A DNA stretch of 37,391 nt. It comes from an uncultured Clostridium sp. (lineage in GTDB: Bacteria > Bacillota > Clostridia > TANB77 > CAG-508). The stretch spans positions 1 to 37,391 of the forward strand of contig CANSII010000016.1 in assembly GCA_947646915.1 (NCBI GenBank), written 5' to 3'. Within the stretch, counting starts at the first letter, position 1; each line of letters opens with the position of its first letter. The notes below the pieces were generated by a model that made no database searches, was not told where the DNA came from, and worked only from the letters and a program-made list of their open reading frames with translations. A program made the position numbers and the translations under genes. Positions 17,002 to 23,961 of this stretch are shown here, in pieces.

Positions 17002-17014
17002 AGAAGGAGCTAAA

Positions 17015-17177
17015 ATGAGATTTGGATTATCAGATGAAATATTTGAAAATATAATGAAAAGATTTGAAGTGCGAAGATTTATATGATGAAGAAACATCCA
17101 AAGAAATATATCAAGAAATAAAAGAAAATTATATATATGAAATAGATAAATTAGTAAATAAATTGCAAAAAATATAA
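17015..17177 (+). pseudogene. frameshifted small gene downstream of trmB
   Basis: An ATG at 17015 with a GAAGGAG box starts a frame (MRFGLSDEIFENIMKRFE) that stops at a TGA after 23 codons. The next frame continues with good coding character (CEDLYDEETSKEIYQEIKEN, then YIYEIDKLVNKLQKI) to a TAA at 17175-17177. One extra base near 17070 explains the break: removing it restores a 53-residue protein. Either a recent frameshift or a sequencing/assembly error; nothing suggests programmed frameshifting. The start resembles the N-terminus of MNT-like nucleotidyltransferases (FGLS...I), but the catalytic GS...DxD part is absent, so identity is open. Confidence 0.6.
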
Positions 17178-17193
17178 AAGGAAAGAAGATGTA

Positions 17194-17715
17194 ATGGAAG
17201 ATCTAGAAATTACAAAAATGAAAGAAAATAAAGATAATAAGGAATATGTTATAGAAGCTGTACGAAAACAAGGAAAACTATTAGAATTTGCATCAGAAAA
17301 ATTTAAAATAGATAAGGAAATTGTAAAAATTGCATTAGAACAAGATGGAGAAGCTATGGAATTTGTCTCTTCAGAATTAAAAGATGATAAAGAAATTGTT
17401 TTATTAGCTATAAAAGGTGCACCATGGACAGCTTGCTATGCTTCAGATAGATTAAAAGCTGACAAAGAGGTTATAATGACAAGTGTTAAAGATTATGGGC
17501 AAACATTATATTATGCAAGTGAGAAGTTAAGAGATGATAAAGATATTGTAAAATTAGCTGTTGAGAATAAAGGATTAATTGTTAAGTATGCAAGTTATAG
17601 ATTAAGAAATGATAAAGAAATTGCAGAAATTGCTGTAAAAAATGATAAAAGGGCATTTCAATTTTTAAGTAAAGAATTAAAAGATAATGAAGAAATAAAG
17701 AAATTAATAGAATAA
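17194..17715 (+). CDS. DUF4116-type repeat protein
   Basis: 173 aa built almost wholly of about six repeats of 25 residues, with the pattern DKEIVxxAVxxxGxxLxYASExLR. Each repeat looks like two short helices, giving a solenoid-like fold of the DUF4116 kind found in many bacteria and protists; function is unknown, and a protein-binding scaffold is a guess. No signal or membrane segment. AAGGAAAG lies upstream of the ATG at 17194. It follows the frameshifted gene by 16 nt and is probably in the trmB transcript. Confidence 0.8.
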   Translation: MEDLEITKMKENKDNKEYVIEAVRKQGKLLEFASEKFKIDKEIVKIALEQDGEAMEFVSSELKDDKEIVLLAIKGAPWTACYASDRLKADKEVIMTSVKDYGQTLYYASEKLRDDKDIVKLAVENKGLIVKYASYRLRNDKEIAEIAVKNDKRAFQFLSKELKDNEEIKKLIE

Positions 17716-17741
17716 ATAACTTTATAAGTCTAGAGCTATTA

Positions 17742-17815
17742 TTTAAATTTCGGTTTTCAGAAATATATTTCTTTTTTCTATAATAAAATTAGTATCAATA
17801 AAAAACAAAACTTAA
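17742..17815. repeat. core-less MITE-like hairpin, TTTAAG-type ends
   Basis: Starts TTTAAATTTCGGTTTT and ends AACAAAACTTAAA, imperfect terminal inverted repeats. The inner motif TTTTTTCTATAATAAA is shared with the right arm of the element at 19315-19529. The 102-nt core is missing. It sits just upstream of the pfkA promoter. Confidence 0.55.
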
Positions 17816-17826
17816 AAAATATATAA

Positions 17827-17855
17827 TTGACATATTTATTATAAAAAGATAAAAT
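17827..17855 (+). promoter_or_regulatory. sigma-A promoter of pfkA
   Basis: TTGACA at 17827-17832 and TAAAAT at 17850-17855 with 17-nt spacing, about 52 nt upstream of the pfkA ATG. Confidence 0.65.
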
Positions 17856-17906
17856 GGGAATAATTAAAATAGAAAATAACATAAAAAATAAAAGGAGGAA
17901 AATAAA

Positions 17907-19052
17907 ATGTTAAAAAAAGTTGCAATTTTAGCAAATGGAGGAGATGTGGCAGGATTCAATGCAGTTATTAGAGGAATTGTAAAAACTGCTGAAAATAGTG
18001 GAGTAGAATGTTATGGATTTATAGATGGATATAATGGATTATTAAAAAATGAATTTATACAATTAAGTACAGCACAAAATGGAAATGCACAAGGAATATT
18101 ACCAAAAGGAGGCTCAATAATTGGTTCATCTACAAATGCAAATGTATTTAACTATAAAGTGAAAAATGAAGATGGAAGTGTTGAATATAAAGATTTATCT
18201 GATGTATGTGTAGAAAATATAAAAAAGAATGAATTTGATTGTATATTTACATTAGGAGGAGATGGAACACAAAAATCTGCAAGAGATTTTGCTATAAAAG
18301 GAGTAAATGTAATAGGGGTGCCAAAAACAATTGATAATGATGTTGCATGTACAGAAATTACATTTGGATATAATACAGCTGTATCTGTTGCAATGGAAGC
18401 ATTAGATAGACTTCATACAACAGGAGAAACACATAACAGAATAATGGTATTAGAAGTAATGGGAAGATATGCTGGATGGATTGCACTTGAATCTGCAATA
18501 GCAGGAGGAGCAGATGTTGCACTAATACCTGAAATACCATATGATATAAATAAAGTTGCTGAAAAAATAAAAAATAGACAAAAAAGAGGAAAAAATTTTA
18601 GTATAGTAGTTGTAGCAGAAGGAGCTAAAGCAAAAGATGGTGATATTATAGTAGAAAATGTAAGAGAAAATGGTAAAGGTGTAGATAATACAAAATTAGG
18701 AGGAATAGGACCAGTTGTAGCAAAACAGCTTGAACAATTGACAGGACTAGAAGCAAGAAATACAACATTAGGATATATGCAAAGAGGAGGAACACCAACA
18801 GCATTTGATAGAGTTTTGTCAACAAAATATGGTTCATATGCTATGACATTAGCTAAGGAAGGAAAGTTTGGAAACCTTGTTGTAATAAAAAATGGAAAAG
18901 TTGATAGTGCATCTTTAGAAGATGTTGTAGGCCAAAATAAAGAAATTGGAGCAGTTTCAGGAAATAATCAAGAGAGTAACCAAAGAAAAGTTACTATGGA
19001 TGATGATCTAGTAAAAACAGCAAGAAGTGTAGGTATTAATTTAGGAGATTAA
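17907..19052 (+). CDS. pfkA: 6-phosphofructokinase (group III type)
   Basis: 381 aa, longer than the 320-aa classic bacterial enzyme. It phosphorylates fructose 6-phosphate to the 1,6-bisphosphate, the committing step of glycolysis. Motifs: LANGGDVAGFNAV (8-20), LGGDGTQKSA with Gly120, PKTIDND with Lys140 and catalytic Asp143, and MGRYAGW (185-191). At the position corresponding to E. coli Gly104 it has Gly (PPi enzymes have Asp), and at Gly124 it has Lys (as in PPi and group III enzymes). Known family rules make this Gly/Lys pair an ATP-using group III enzyme, but PPi use should not be excluded. AAAGGAGG precedes the ATG; a consensus promoter and a terminator make it monocistronic. Confidence 0.93.
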   Translation: MLKKVAILANGGDVAGFNAVIRGIVKTAENSGVECYGFIDGYNGLLKNEFIQLSTAQNGNAQGILPKGGSIIGSSTNANVFNYKVKNEDGSVEYKDLSDVCVENIKKNEFDCIFTLGGDGTQKSARDFAIKGVNVIGVPKTIDNDVACTEITFGYNTAVSVAMEALDRLHTTGETHNRIMVLEVMGRYAGWIALESAIAGGADVALIPEIPYDINKVAEKIKNRQKRGKNFSIVVVAEGAKAKDGDIIVENVRENGKGVDNTKLGGIGPVVAKQLEQLTGLEARNTTLGYMQRGGTPTAFDRVLSTKYGSYAMTLAKEGKFGNLVVIKNGKVDSASLEDVVGQNKEIGAVSGNNQESNQRKVTMDDDLVKTARSVGINLGD

Positions 19053-19065
19053 TACCTCCTTTTTT
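19031..19065 (+). terminator. pfkA intrinsic terminator overlapping the stop codon
   Basis: AGGTATTAA (19031-19039) pairs with TTAATACCT (19049-19057); the TAA stop (19050-19052) is inside the right arm. CC and a T-run follow at 19058-19065. Confidence 0.75.
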
Positions 19066-19066
19066 A

Positions 19067-19282
19067 TTACAATTCACAGCTAATACTAACATTAATATAA
19101 AAGGGTTATAAATATAATATTTAATATTGAGTTCGACAGTGATTAGTTATTCACTTTAAGCCGTTATAGTGTGTATTTATATTTTAAATTATCAGTATCT
19201 TAAACGCCTTGGAGAACGGAAATCTTAAATATTATATTTATAACCATTTACACTATTACTTTTATAATCCTGTGAATTGTAA
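19067..19282 (-). repeat. palindromic element with intact 102-nt core (copy B)
   Basis: Outer inverted repeats TTACAATTCACAG (19067-19079) and CTGTGAATTGTAA (19270-19282), 13 bp perfect. Inner inverted repeats 19104-19123 and 19226-19245, 20 bp perfect. The core between the inner arms is 19124-19225, exactly 102 nt, and reads in plus orientation as GAGTTCGAC, GTTATTCACTTTAA, TTATAGTGTGT, CAGTATCTTAAACG, CCTTGGAGAACGG. It directly follows the pfkA terminator T-run. Core orientation is opposite to copies C, D and E. TTTTTTA repeats flank it, but within a T-tract and so prove little. Strand is given as '-' only to mark the arrangement relative to C and D being reversed; the core itself reads on plus. 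Confidence 0.8.
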
Positions 19283-19314
19283 CTTTTTTTACATTTATAT
19301 TACATTTTGTAAAT

Positions 19315-19529
19315 TTTAAGTTTCGGCATTTTGCAAAAAATATATTATATAGAAAAAAGATATATATTATTCAGCTCTGTTTTCCAAGGCGTTTAAGATA
19401 CTGAACAATCAAACCTTAGAGACACACTATAATGACATAAAGAGAATAACGACTCACTGTCAAACTCGTTTTATAATATATATCTTTTTTCTATAATAAA
19501 GTTTGAAAAATAAAAAACCGAAACTTAAA
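19315..19529. repeat. MITE-like element with intact 102-nt core and 11-bp target duplication (copy C)
   Basis: Ends TTTAAGTTTCGG (19315-19326) and CCGAAACTTAAA (to 19529) are perfect 12-bp terminal inverted repeats. Inner arms 19348-19370 and 19473-19495 are 23 bp, perfect. The core, 19371-19472, is 102 nt in reverse orientation. ATTTTGTAAAT occurs directly on both sides (19304-19314 and 19529-19539), a candidate 11-bp target-site duplication that marks this as a transposed unit. It lies 33 nt after copy B and just before the promoter of the dockerin-bearing hydrolase. Confidence 0.8.
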
Positions 19530-19542
19530 TTTTGTAAATAGA

Positions 19543-19571
19543 TTGACTAAAAAAAATGCTAATGATATAAT
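19543..19571 (+). promoter_or_regulatory. sigma-A promoter of the cell-wall hydrolase gene
   Basis: TTGACT at 19543-19548 and TATAAT at 19566-19571 with 17-nt spacing. It begins 4 nt after the presumed target duplication of repeat copy C. Confidence 0.7.
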
Positions 19572-19650
19572 AAAGTCGAAAAATAGAAAAAAGTGAAAGA
19601 ACATATTAGACAAATAATATTTATTTTCAAAAGAAAAGGATGTGAAAGCA

Positions 19651-21378
19651 GTGAAGTTCAAAAGAAAAATAATAACATTAGCATTAATAACTATAATAAT
19701 ATTTAATATAACAATAATATTTAATAAGAATAAAATTTTAGCAGTAAATCAAACAATAAGTGAAGATATAAATGGAATAAATGAAGCCAAATATCCTAAA
19801 ATTAAAGAAAAAATACAAGCGCTAAAAAATAAATATCCCAATTGGAAATTTAAAATACTATATACTGGCTTAGACTGGAATACAGTTATAGCAAATGAAT
19901 ATACAGGACATGGAACATCACCAAAAAACTTAGTATATAAAACATCGAATTATCAAGGGGAATGGATATGTCCAATTTGTGGAGATAAGCCATATGACAA
20001 TGGAAGTTGGAGATGTGCATCTGAACAAGCAATTAGATATATGATGGATCCACGAAATTCAATAAATGAATCAGACATTTTTCAATTTGAACAATTAACA
20101 AATAGTGGAACAGACCTAAATATATTAAAATCAATGACAAAAGGAACCTTTTTAGAAGGACATGAACAAGGAATATTAGATGCCTCAAATAATAATAATG
20201 TAAATAGTTACTATATTGTTGCAAGACTAATACAAGAACAAGGAAGAACAGGAACAGTTTTAACAAGTGGAGCAGGATATAATGGACAATATGCAGGATA
20301 CTATAATGCTTTTAATATAGCAGCATCAGGAAACTCTACAGCAACAATATTAACAAATGCGTTAGCATATGCACAAAAAAAAGGATGGAATACATTAGAA
20401 AAATCAATAAATGGAGGAATAAGCTTTTTATCAGCTCAATACATAAAAAAAGGTCAAGATACATTATACTTACAAAAATTTGATGTTGAAGCGACAAATG
20501 GACTATATTCAAATCAATATATGCAAAATATATTAGCATCACAAAATGAAGGAGCAACACTAAGAAATACATACATAGGAATGAATGCAATGTCATCATC
20601 ACATACATTTATAATACCTGTTTATGAAAATATGCCAAATGATAATTGCAGTAGACCAAATTCAAGTGGGACAAGTTCAATACAAACAGATTTAGTAAAA
20701 GTTAATGTAGACAATACATTAAGGATAAGAAACAACCCAAATGGTGATACAACAGTTGGCTGGTTATATAAAGATGAGATAGTAACTAGACTAGAAAAAG
20801 CTAACTCAAAAGTAGCAGGAACATATTGGGATAAAATTCAAAAATCAAATGGTACTATAGGATATGTTGCAAGAGAAACTTATGAAAATGAAGCAAAATA
20901 TAAATTGTATTTAGTTCCAGTAAATCAAAATGATAATCAAGGTGATTCAAATAGTAATAACAACAATAACAATGGTAACAATAACAATGATAATAATACT
21001 GGAGTAAATACAGACAAAGTACAAATTAACAAAGAAAGTAAATTGATAATAGTTACTCCTGAAACAATTGCTGCAGACATATTAGAAGCATTTGGAGGAC
21101 CAACAAAAATAACAAAAGCAAATGGAAGCTATCTTAATAGTGAGAATGATTTGATTGCAACAGGTTTTATAGTTGAAGATACATATACAGTAGTAAAAAA
21201 AGGTGATTGTAATGGTGATGGAAAAGTAACAGCAAGTGACTATGTTTTAACAAAAAATCATATCATGGAGGTATCAACCTTAGTAGATGCGTATAAAGAA
21301 GCTTCTGATTATAATGGAGATAAGAATATAACAGCAAGTGATTATGTTTTAATAAAAAATTATATAATGAATAATTAA
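19651..21378 (+). CDS. secreted N-acetylglucosaminidase-type cell-wall hydrolase with SH3b and dockerin domains
   Basis: 575 aa. A signal segment (about 5-30) leads to an endo-beta-N-acetylglucosaminidase-like domain (about 40-320); VARLIQEQG contains the likely catalytic Glu, and GYYNAFNIAASG is typical of these autolysins. A CPIC-type Cys pair lies near residue 112. An SH3b domain (about 340-400) and an Asn-rich linker (about 410-440) follow. The C-terminus has two dockerin-type calcium loops, DCNGDGKVTASDYVL and DYNGDKNITASDYVL. It should cleave peptidoglycan glycan strands outside the cell. A GTG at 19642 is also possible, but the GTG at 19651 lies 10 nt from AAAGGA, the other only 1 nt. 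The next gene encodes an anchored surface protein. Confidence 0.85.
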   Translation: MKFKRKIITLALITIIIFNITIIFNKNKILAVNQTISEDINGINEAKYPKIKEKIQALKNKYPNWKFKILYTGLDWNTVIANEYTGHGTSPKNLVYKTSNYQGEWICPICGDKPYDNGSWRCASEQAIRYMMDPRNSINESDIFQFEQLTNSGTDLNILKSMTKGTFLEGHEQGILDASNNNNVNSYYIVARLIQEQGRTGTVLTSGAGYNGQYAGYYNAFNIAASGNSTATILTNALAYAQKKGWNTLEKSINGGISFLSAQYIKKGQDTLYLQKFDVEATNGLYSNQYMQNILASQNEGATLRNTYIGMNAMSSSHTFIIPVYENMPNDNCSRPNSSGTSSIQTDLVKVNVDNTLRIRNNPNGDTTVGWLYKDEIVTRLEKANSKVAGTYWDKIQKSNGTIGYVARETYENEAKYKLYLVPVNQNDNQGDSNSNNNNNNGNNNNDNNTGVNTDKVQINKESKLIIVTPETIAADILEAFGGPTKITKANGSYLNSENDLIATGFIVEDTYTVVKKGDCNGDGKVTASDYVLTKNHIMEVSTLVDAYKEASDYNGDKNITASDYVLIKNYIMNN

Positions 21379-21425
21379 TATTATTTAACTTAATCAGTAA
21401 TTAAAAAAATTAAAGGAGAATAAAA

Positions 21426-22811
21426 ATGAATAGTCAAAAAATTAAAAAACTTTTTATAATATTAATATTTGGATTTGCTATGTGGCTTTTTTCAAATTCT
21501 TCACAAGCAGCATACATTTCAGTAACTCCAAGTTCTACAAAAGCTACTCCAGGACAAACAATAACATTAACAATCTCATCTGATTGTATAGGAAAAGTAA
21601 ATTTAGCAGTAGCAAATGGGAGTCTTTCAGCAAATTCTGTTTTTATAGATGGATCACAAACAGTTAATTTAGTAGTTGGAAATTCTGGTATATCTATAGT
21701 TACAGCTACGCCAATAGACATGTCAGATTTAAATGGTACAACAGTATTTATTCCATCAAAAACCACATCGATAACTGTAGAAGCACCAGTAAAAGACCCA
21801 ATACCAGGTGGAAATGAGAATACTAACCCACCAAATAGTAGTAATTCAGGAAATAATAATAACAATAATAATAAGCCAAGTACATCAACAGAAAAATCTT
21901 CTGTAGCAACACTTTCGAATCTTGGAATAAAACCAAATGATTTTTCAGGATTTAAATCAAATACATTTACATATAATACAGAAGTCCCAAATAATGTTGA
22001 AACAATAGAGATATATGCTGTAGAAGCTAAAGGACAAGAGGGAAAACAACAAATATCTGGAACTGGAACAAAAAAATTAAAAGAAGGAACAAATACATTT
22101 GAAATAATAGTTACAGCAGAAGATGGTAAAACACAAAAAACATACACTTTAAATATAGATAGAAAAATAGAAGATAAAACGGAAGAAGAACAGCCTGAAG
22201 AACCAAAACAAGAAGAGCCAAAAGATGAACCTGTAGAAGAACCAAAGGAAACAGTATTTGGTTTATCTGAATTAAATATTAAAGAATTAGAAATAGAACC
22301 AAAATTTCAAACAGATATATATGAATATAAAGTTGAATTAAAAGAAGATATTGAAAAACTTGATATATCAACATTAGCTACAGATAAAAATAGTAGTATT
22401 GAAATTACAGGAAATGAAAGTCTACAAGAAGGGGAAAACATTATTACAATTATTGTAAAAGGTGAAAAAGATGATAAAATAGCTACTTATCAAATAATTG
22501 TAAATAAAATTTTAGATAAAAAAGATGGTGAAGTCACTCAAGAACAAAAAAATAAGGAGAATATGATAGAAAATATTATTATGTATTCATTGGGAGCCGC
22601 AATTGTAGTAGTGATTATAGCTATTATAATTTTAAGAATAAGAAAAAATAAAAAAGTAAATAGTGAATTTGTTCAATATGGTGGTTTATATGATTATGAA
22701 AAAGATAAGTTAGGTGTTGATAATAATTCTGATAACAAGAAAAATAATGATGTTGAGCCTATTGAAGAAAAGTCTGATAAGAAAAAGAATAAAGGTAAAA
22801 GATTTAAATAA
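21426..22811 (+). CDS. surface protein with cadherin-like beta-sandwich repeats and C-terminal membrane anchor
   Basis: 461 aa. A signal peptide (about 1-28, ending SSQAA) is followed by an Ig-like or cohesin-like beta domain (about 30-115), an Asn/Ser-rich linker, and two cadherin-like beta-sandwich repeats (PF12733 type; about 160-240 and 278-360) separated by a Pro/Glu-rich spacer. A transmembrane helix (about 385-408) and a basic cytoplasmic tail follow. No LPXTG motif is seen. The order places the beta domains outside the cell, held by the membrane helix. A GGAG box precedes the ATG, 48 nt after the hydrolase, so the two are probably an operon and may work at the same surface site. Domain names are from pattern memory, not a search. 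Confidence 0.75.
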   Translation: MNSQKIKKLFIILIFGFAMWLFSNSSQAAYISVTPSSTKATPGQTITLTISSDCIGKVNLAVANGSLSANSVFIDGSQTVNLVVGNSGISIVTATPIDMSDLNGTTVFIPSKTTSITVEAPVKDPIPGGNENTNPPNSSNSGNNNNNNNKPSTSTEKSSVATLSNLGIKPNDFSGFKSNTFTYNTEVPNNVETIEIYAVEAKGQEGKQQISGTGTKKLKEGTNTFEIIVTAEDGKTQKTYTLNIDRKIEDKTEEEQPEEPKQEEPKDEPVEEPKETVFGLSELNIKELEIEPKFQTDIYEYKVELKEDIEKLDISTLATDKNSSIEITGNESLQEGENIITIIVKGEKDDKIATYQIIVNKILDKKDGEVTQEQKNKENMIENIIMYSLGAAIVVVIIAIIILRIRKNKKVNSEFVQYGGLYDYEKDKLGVDNNSDNKKNNDVEPIEEKSDKKKNKGKRFK

Positions 22812-22823
22812 TTCTTAATATTT

Positions 22824-22870
22824 AATAGTTAATATATAGATCTTATATATTAACTATTTTTCAGTTTTTT
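22824..22870 (+). terminator. intrinsic terminator after the surface-protein gene
   Basis: Perfect 15-bp stem 22824-22838 / 22844-22858 with a 5-nt loop, followed by TTTTCAGTTTTTTT. Confidence 0.8.
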
Positions 22871-22910
22871 TCTATAATCAAATTTATAGATAGAATAATC
22901 GAAATTTAAA
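22868..22910. repeat. solo end of a TTTAAG-type MITE
   Basis: TTTCTATAATCAAATTTATA through CGAAATTTAAA matches the right end of the element at 19315-19529 in spacing and sequence, but no left partner is clear. It directly precedes copy D, so copy D may have landed next to or inside an older element. Confidence 0.45.
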
Positions 22911-22911
22911 T

Positions 22912-23137
22912 AATATATGGTTACAGTTCACTAATGAAAAAATATTATAAAAGAGTGAAATATCATATTTAAAATTTCCGTTCTCTAAGTCGTTTTGGAT
23001 ACTGAAAATTCAAAATATAGAGACATACTATAACTGATTAAAGTGAAAAACGACTCATAGTCGAACTCAATATTAAATATGATATTTCAATCTTTTTTTA
23101 ATTAGTATATATATAGTAGTGAACTGTAACAATATAT
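22912..23137. repeat. palindromic element with intact 102-nt core (copy D)
   Basis: Outer inverted repeats GTTACAGTTCACT (22920-22932) and AGTGAACTGTAAC (23118-23130), 13 bp perfect. Inner arms 22957-22971 and 23074-23088, 15 bp perfect. The core 22972-23073 is exactly 102 nt, in reverse orientation like C. AATATAT at 22912-22918 and 23131-23137 is a candidate 7-bp target duplication. It lies just upstream of the lexA promoter region. Confidence 0.8.
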
Positions 23138-23172
23138 TAGCAATTTCATTGAATATGAAAGAAAAAACATTA

Positions 23173-23217
23173 ACAAACAAAAAAATGTTTGACATCTTTT
23201 TGTTTGTATGATATTAT
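23173..23217 (+). promoter_or_regulatory. lexA promoter inside nested inverted repeats
   Basis: TTGACA at 23189-23194 and TATTAT at 23212-23217 with 17-nt spacing. Perfect inverted repeats ACAAACAAAAA (23173-23183) and TTTTTGTTTGT (23197-23207) bracket the -35, and a tighter pair CAAACA-N6-TGTTTG (23174-23191) overlaps it. This is where a LexA operator would be expected for autoregulation, but it does not fit the usual Gram-positive box GAAC-N4-GTTC, so it is a candidate operator only. Confidence 0.6.
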
Positions 23218-23250
23218 ATATAAAACAAATTAAGAAATGGAGTGGTATAA

Positions 23251-23901
23251 ATGCCAAGAAAAAGATCTGAATTAAATGGAAGAGAAAAATCAATATTAAG
23301 ATATATTGAAAAACAAATAATGTCAGCAGGTTATCCACCTTCTGTAAGAGAGATTGGAAAAGCAGTAGGATTAAGCTCAACAGCAACAGTACATGGATAT
23401 TTAGCAAGACTAGAAGACAAAGGATACATAAAGAAACAAGATAAAAAAGGACGAACATTACGTTTATTAAAAGGAACAGATGGAGTAGAAAAAAAGACAT
23501 CAACAAAAGACTTTTATACACAAAAAGAATTAGTAGATGTTCCAATAGTAGGAAAAATAACAGCAGGAATGCCAATATTAGCAGTAGAAAATGTAACAGA
23601 TACATTCCCAATACCAATAGATTTTGTAGGAAATTCAGACTGCTTTATGCTTACTGTTAGAGGAGAAAGCATGATTGAGGCAGGAATATTAGATGGTGAT
23701 TACATATTAGTAAGAAAACAAAATGATGCAACTAATGGAGAAATAGTTGTTGCATTAATAGAAGATGAAGCTACAGTAAAAACATTCTATAAAGAAAAAG
23801 ATCATATTAGATTACAACCTGAAAATAGCACAATGGATCCAATAATAGTTCCAAACTGTGAAATTTTAGGTAAAGTATGTGGTGTATTTAGAAAAATGTA
23901 G
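23251..23901 (+). CDS. lexA: SOS repressor LexA
   Basis: Repressor of DNA-damage genes; activated RecA makes it cut itself. The 216-aa product has an N-terminal winged helix (about 1-70, with [20 protein letters not shown] as recognition region) and a C-terminal S24 peptidase-like domain. The self-cleavage site is Ala105-Gly106 (ITAGMP), and the catalytic dyad is Ser140 (GESM) and Lys177 (ATVKTF). All are intact and the length is normal. A GGAG box precedes the ATG. A palindromic region over its promoter suggests autoregulation. Confidence 0.96.
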   Translation: MPRKRSELNGREKSILRYIEKQIMSAGYPPSVREIGKAVGLSSTATVHGYLARLEDKGYIKKQDKKGRTLRLLKGTDGVEKKTSTKDFYTQKELVDVPIVGKITAGMPILAVENVTDTFPIPIDFVGNSDCFMLTVRGESMIEAGILDGDYILVRKQNDATNGEIVVALIEDEATVKTFYKEKDHIRLQPENSTMDPIIVPNCEILGKVCGVFRKM

Positions 23902-23961
23902 GAATAAAAGAGCATAATAAAATATTTTAACCTTTATATAATATAAAGTAAGGAGTTAATA

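Noticed and set aside
17015..17177. Programmed frameshift or TGA recoding as the reason for the broken small gene
   Set aside because: No slippery heptamer or downstream structure is evident at the break, and TGA is not read as Trp in the confident genes here, which use TGG.
19067..19529. Adjacent core copies B and C read as a CRISPR-like or tandem repeat array
   Set aside because: The copies are in opposite orientation, embedded in different palindromes with their own ends and flanking duplications; they are separate elements.
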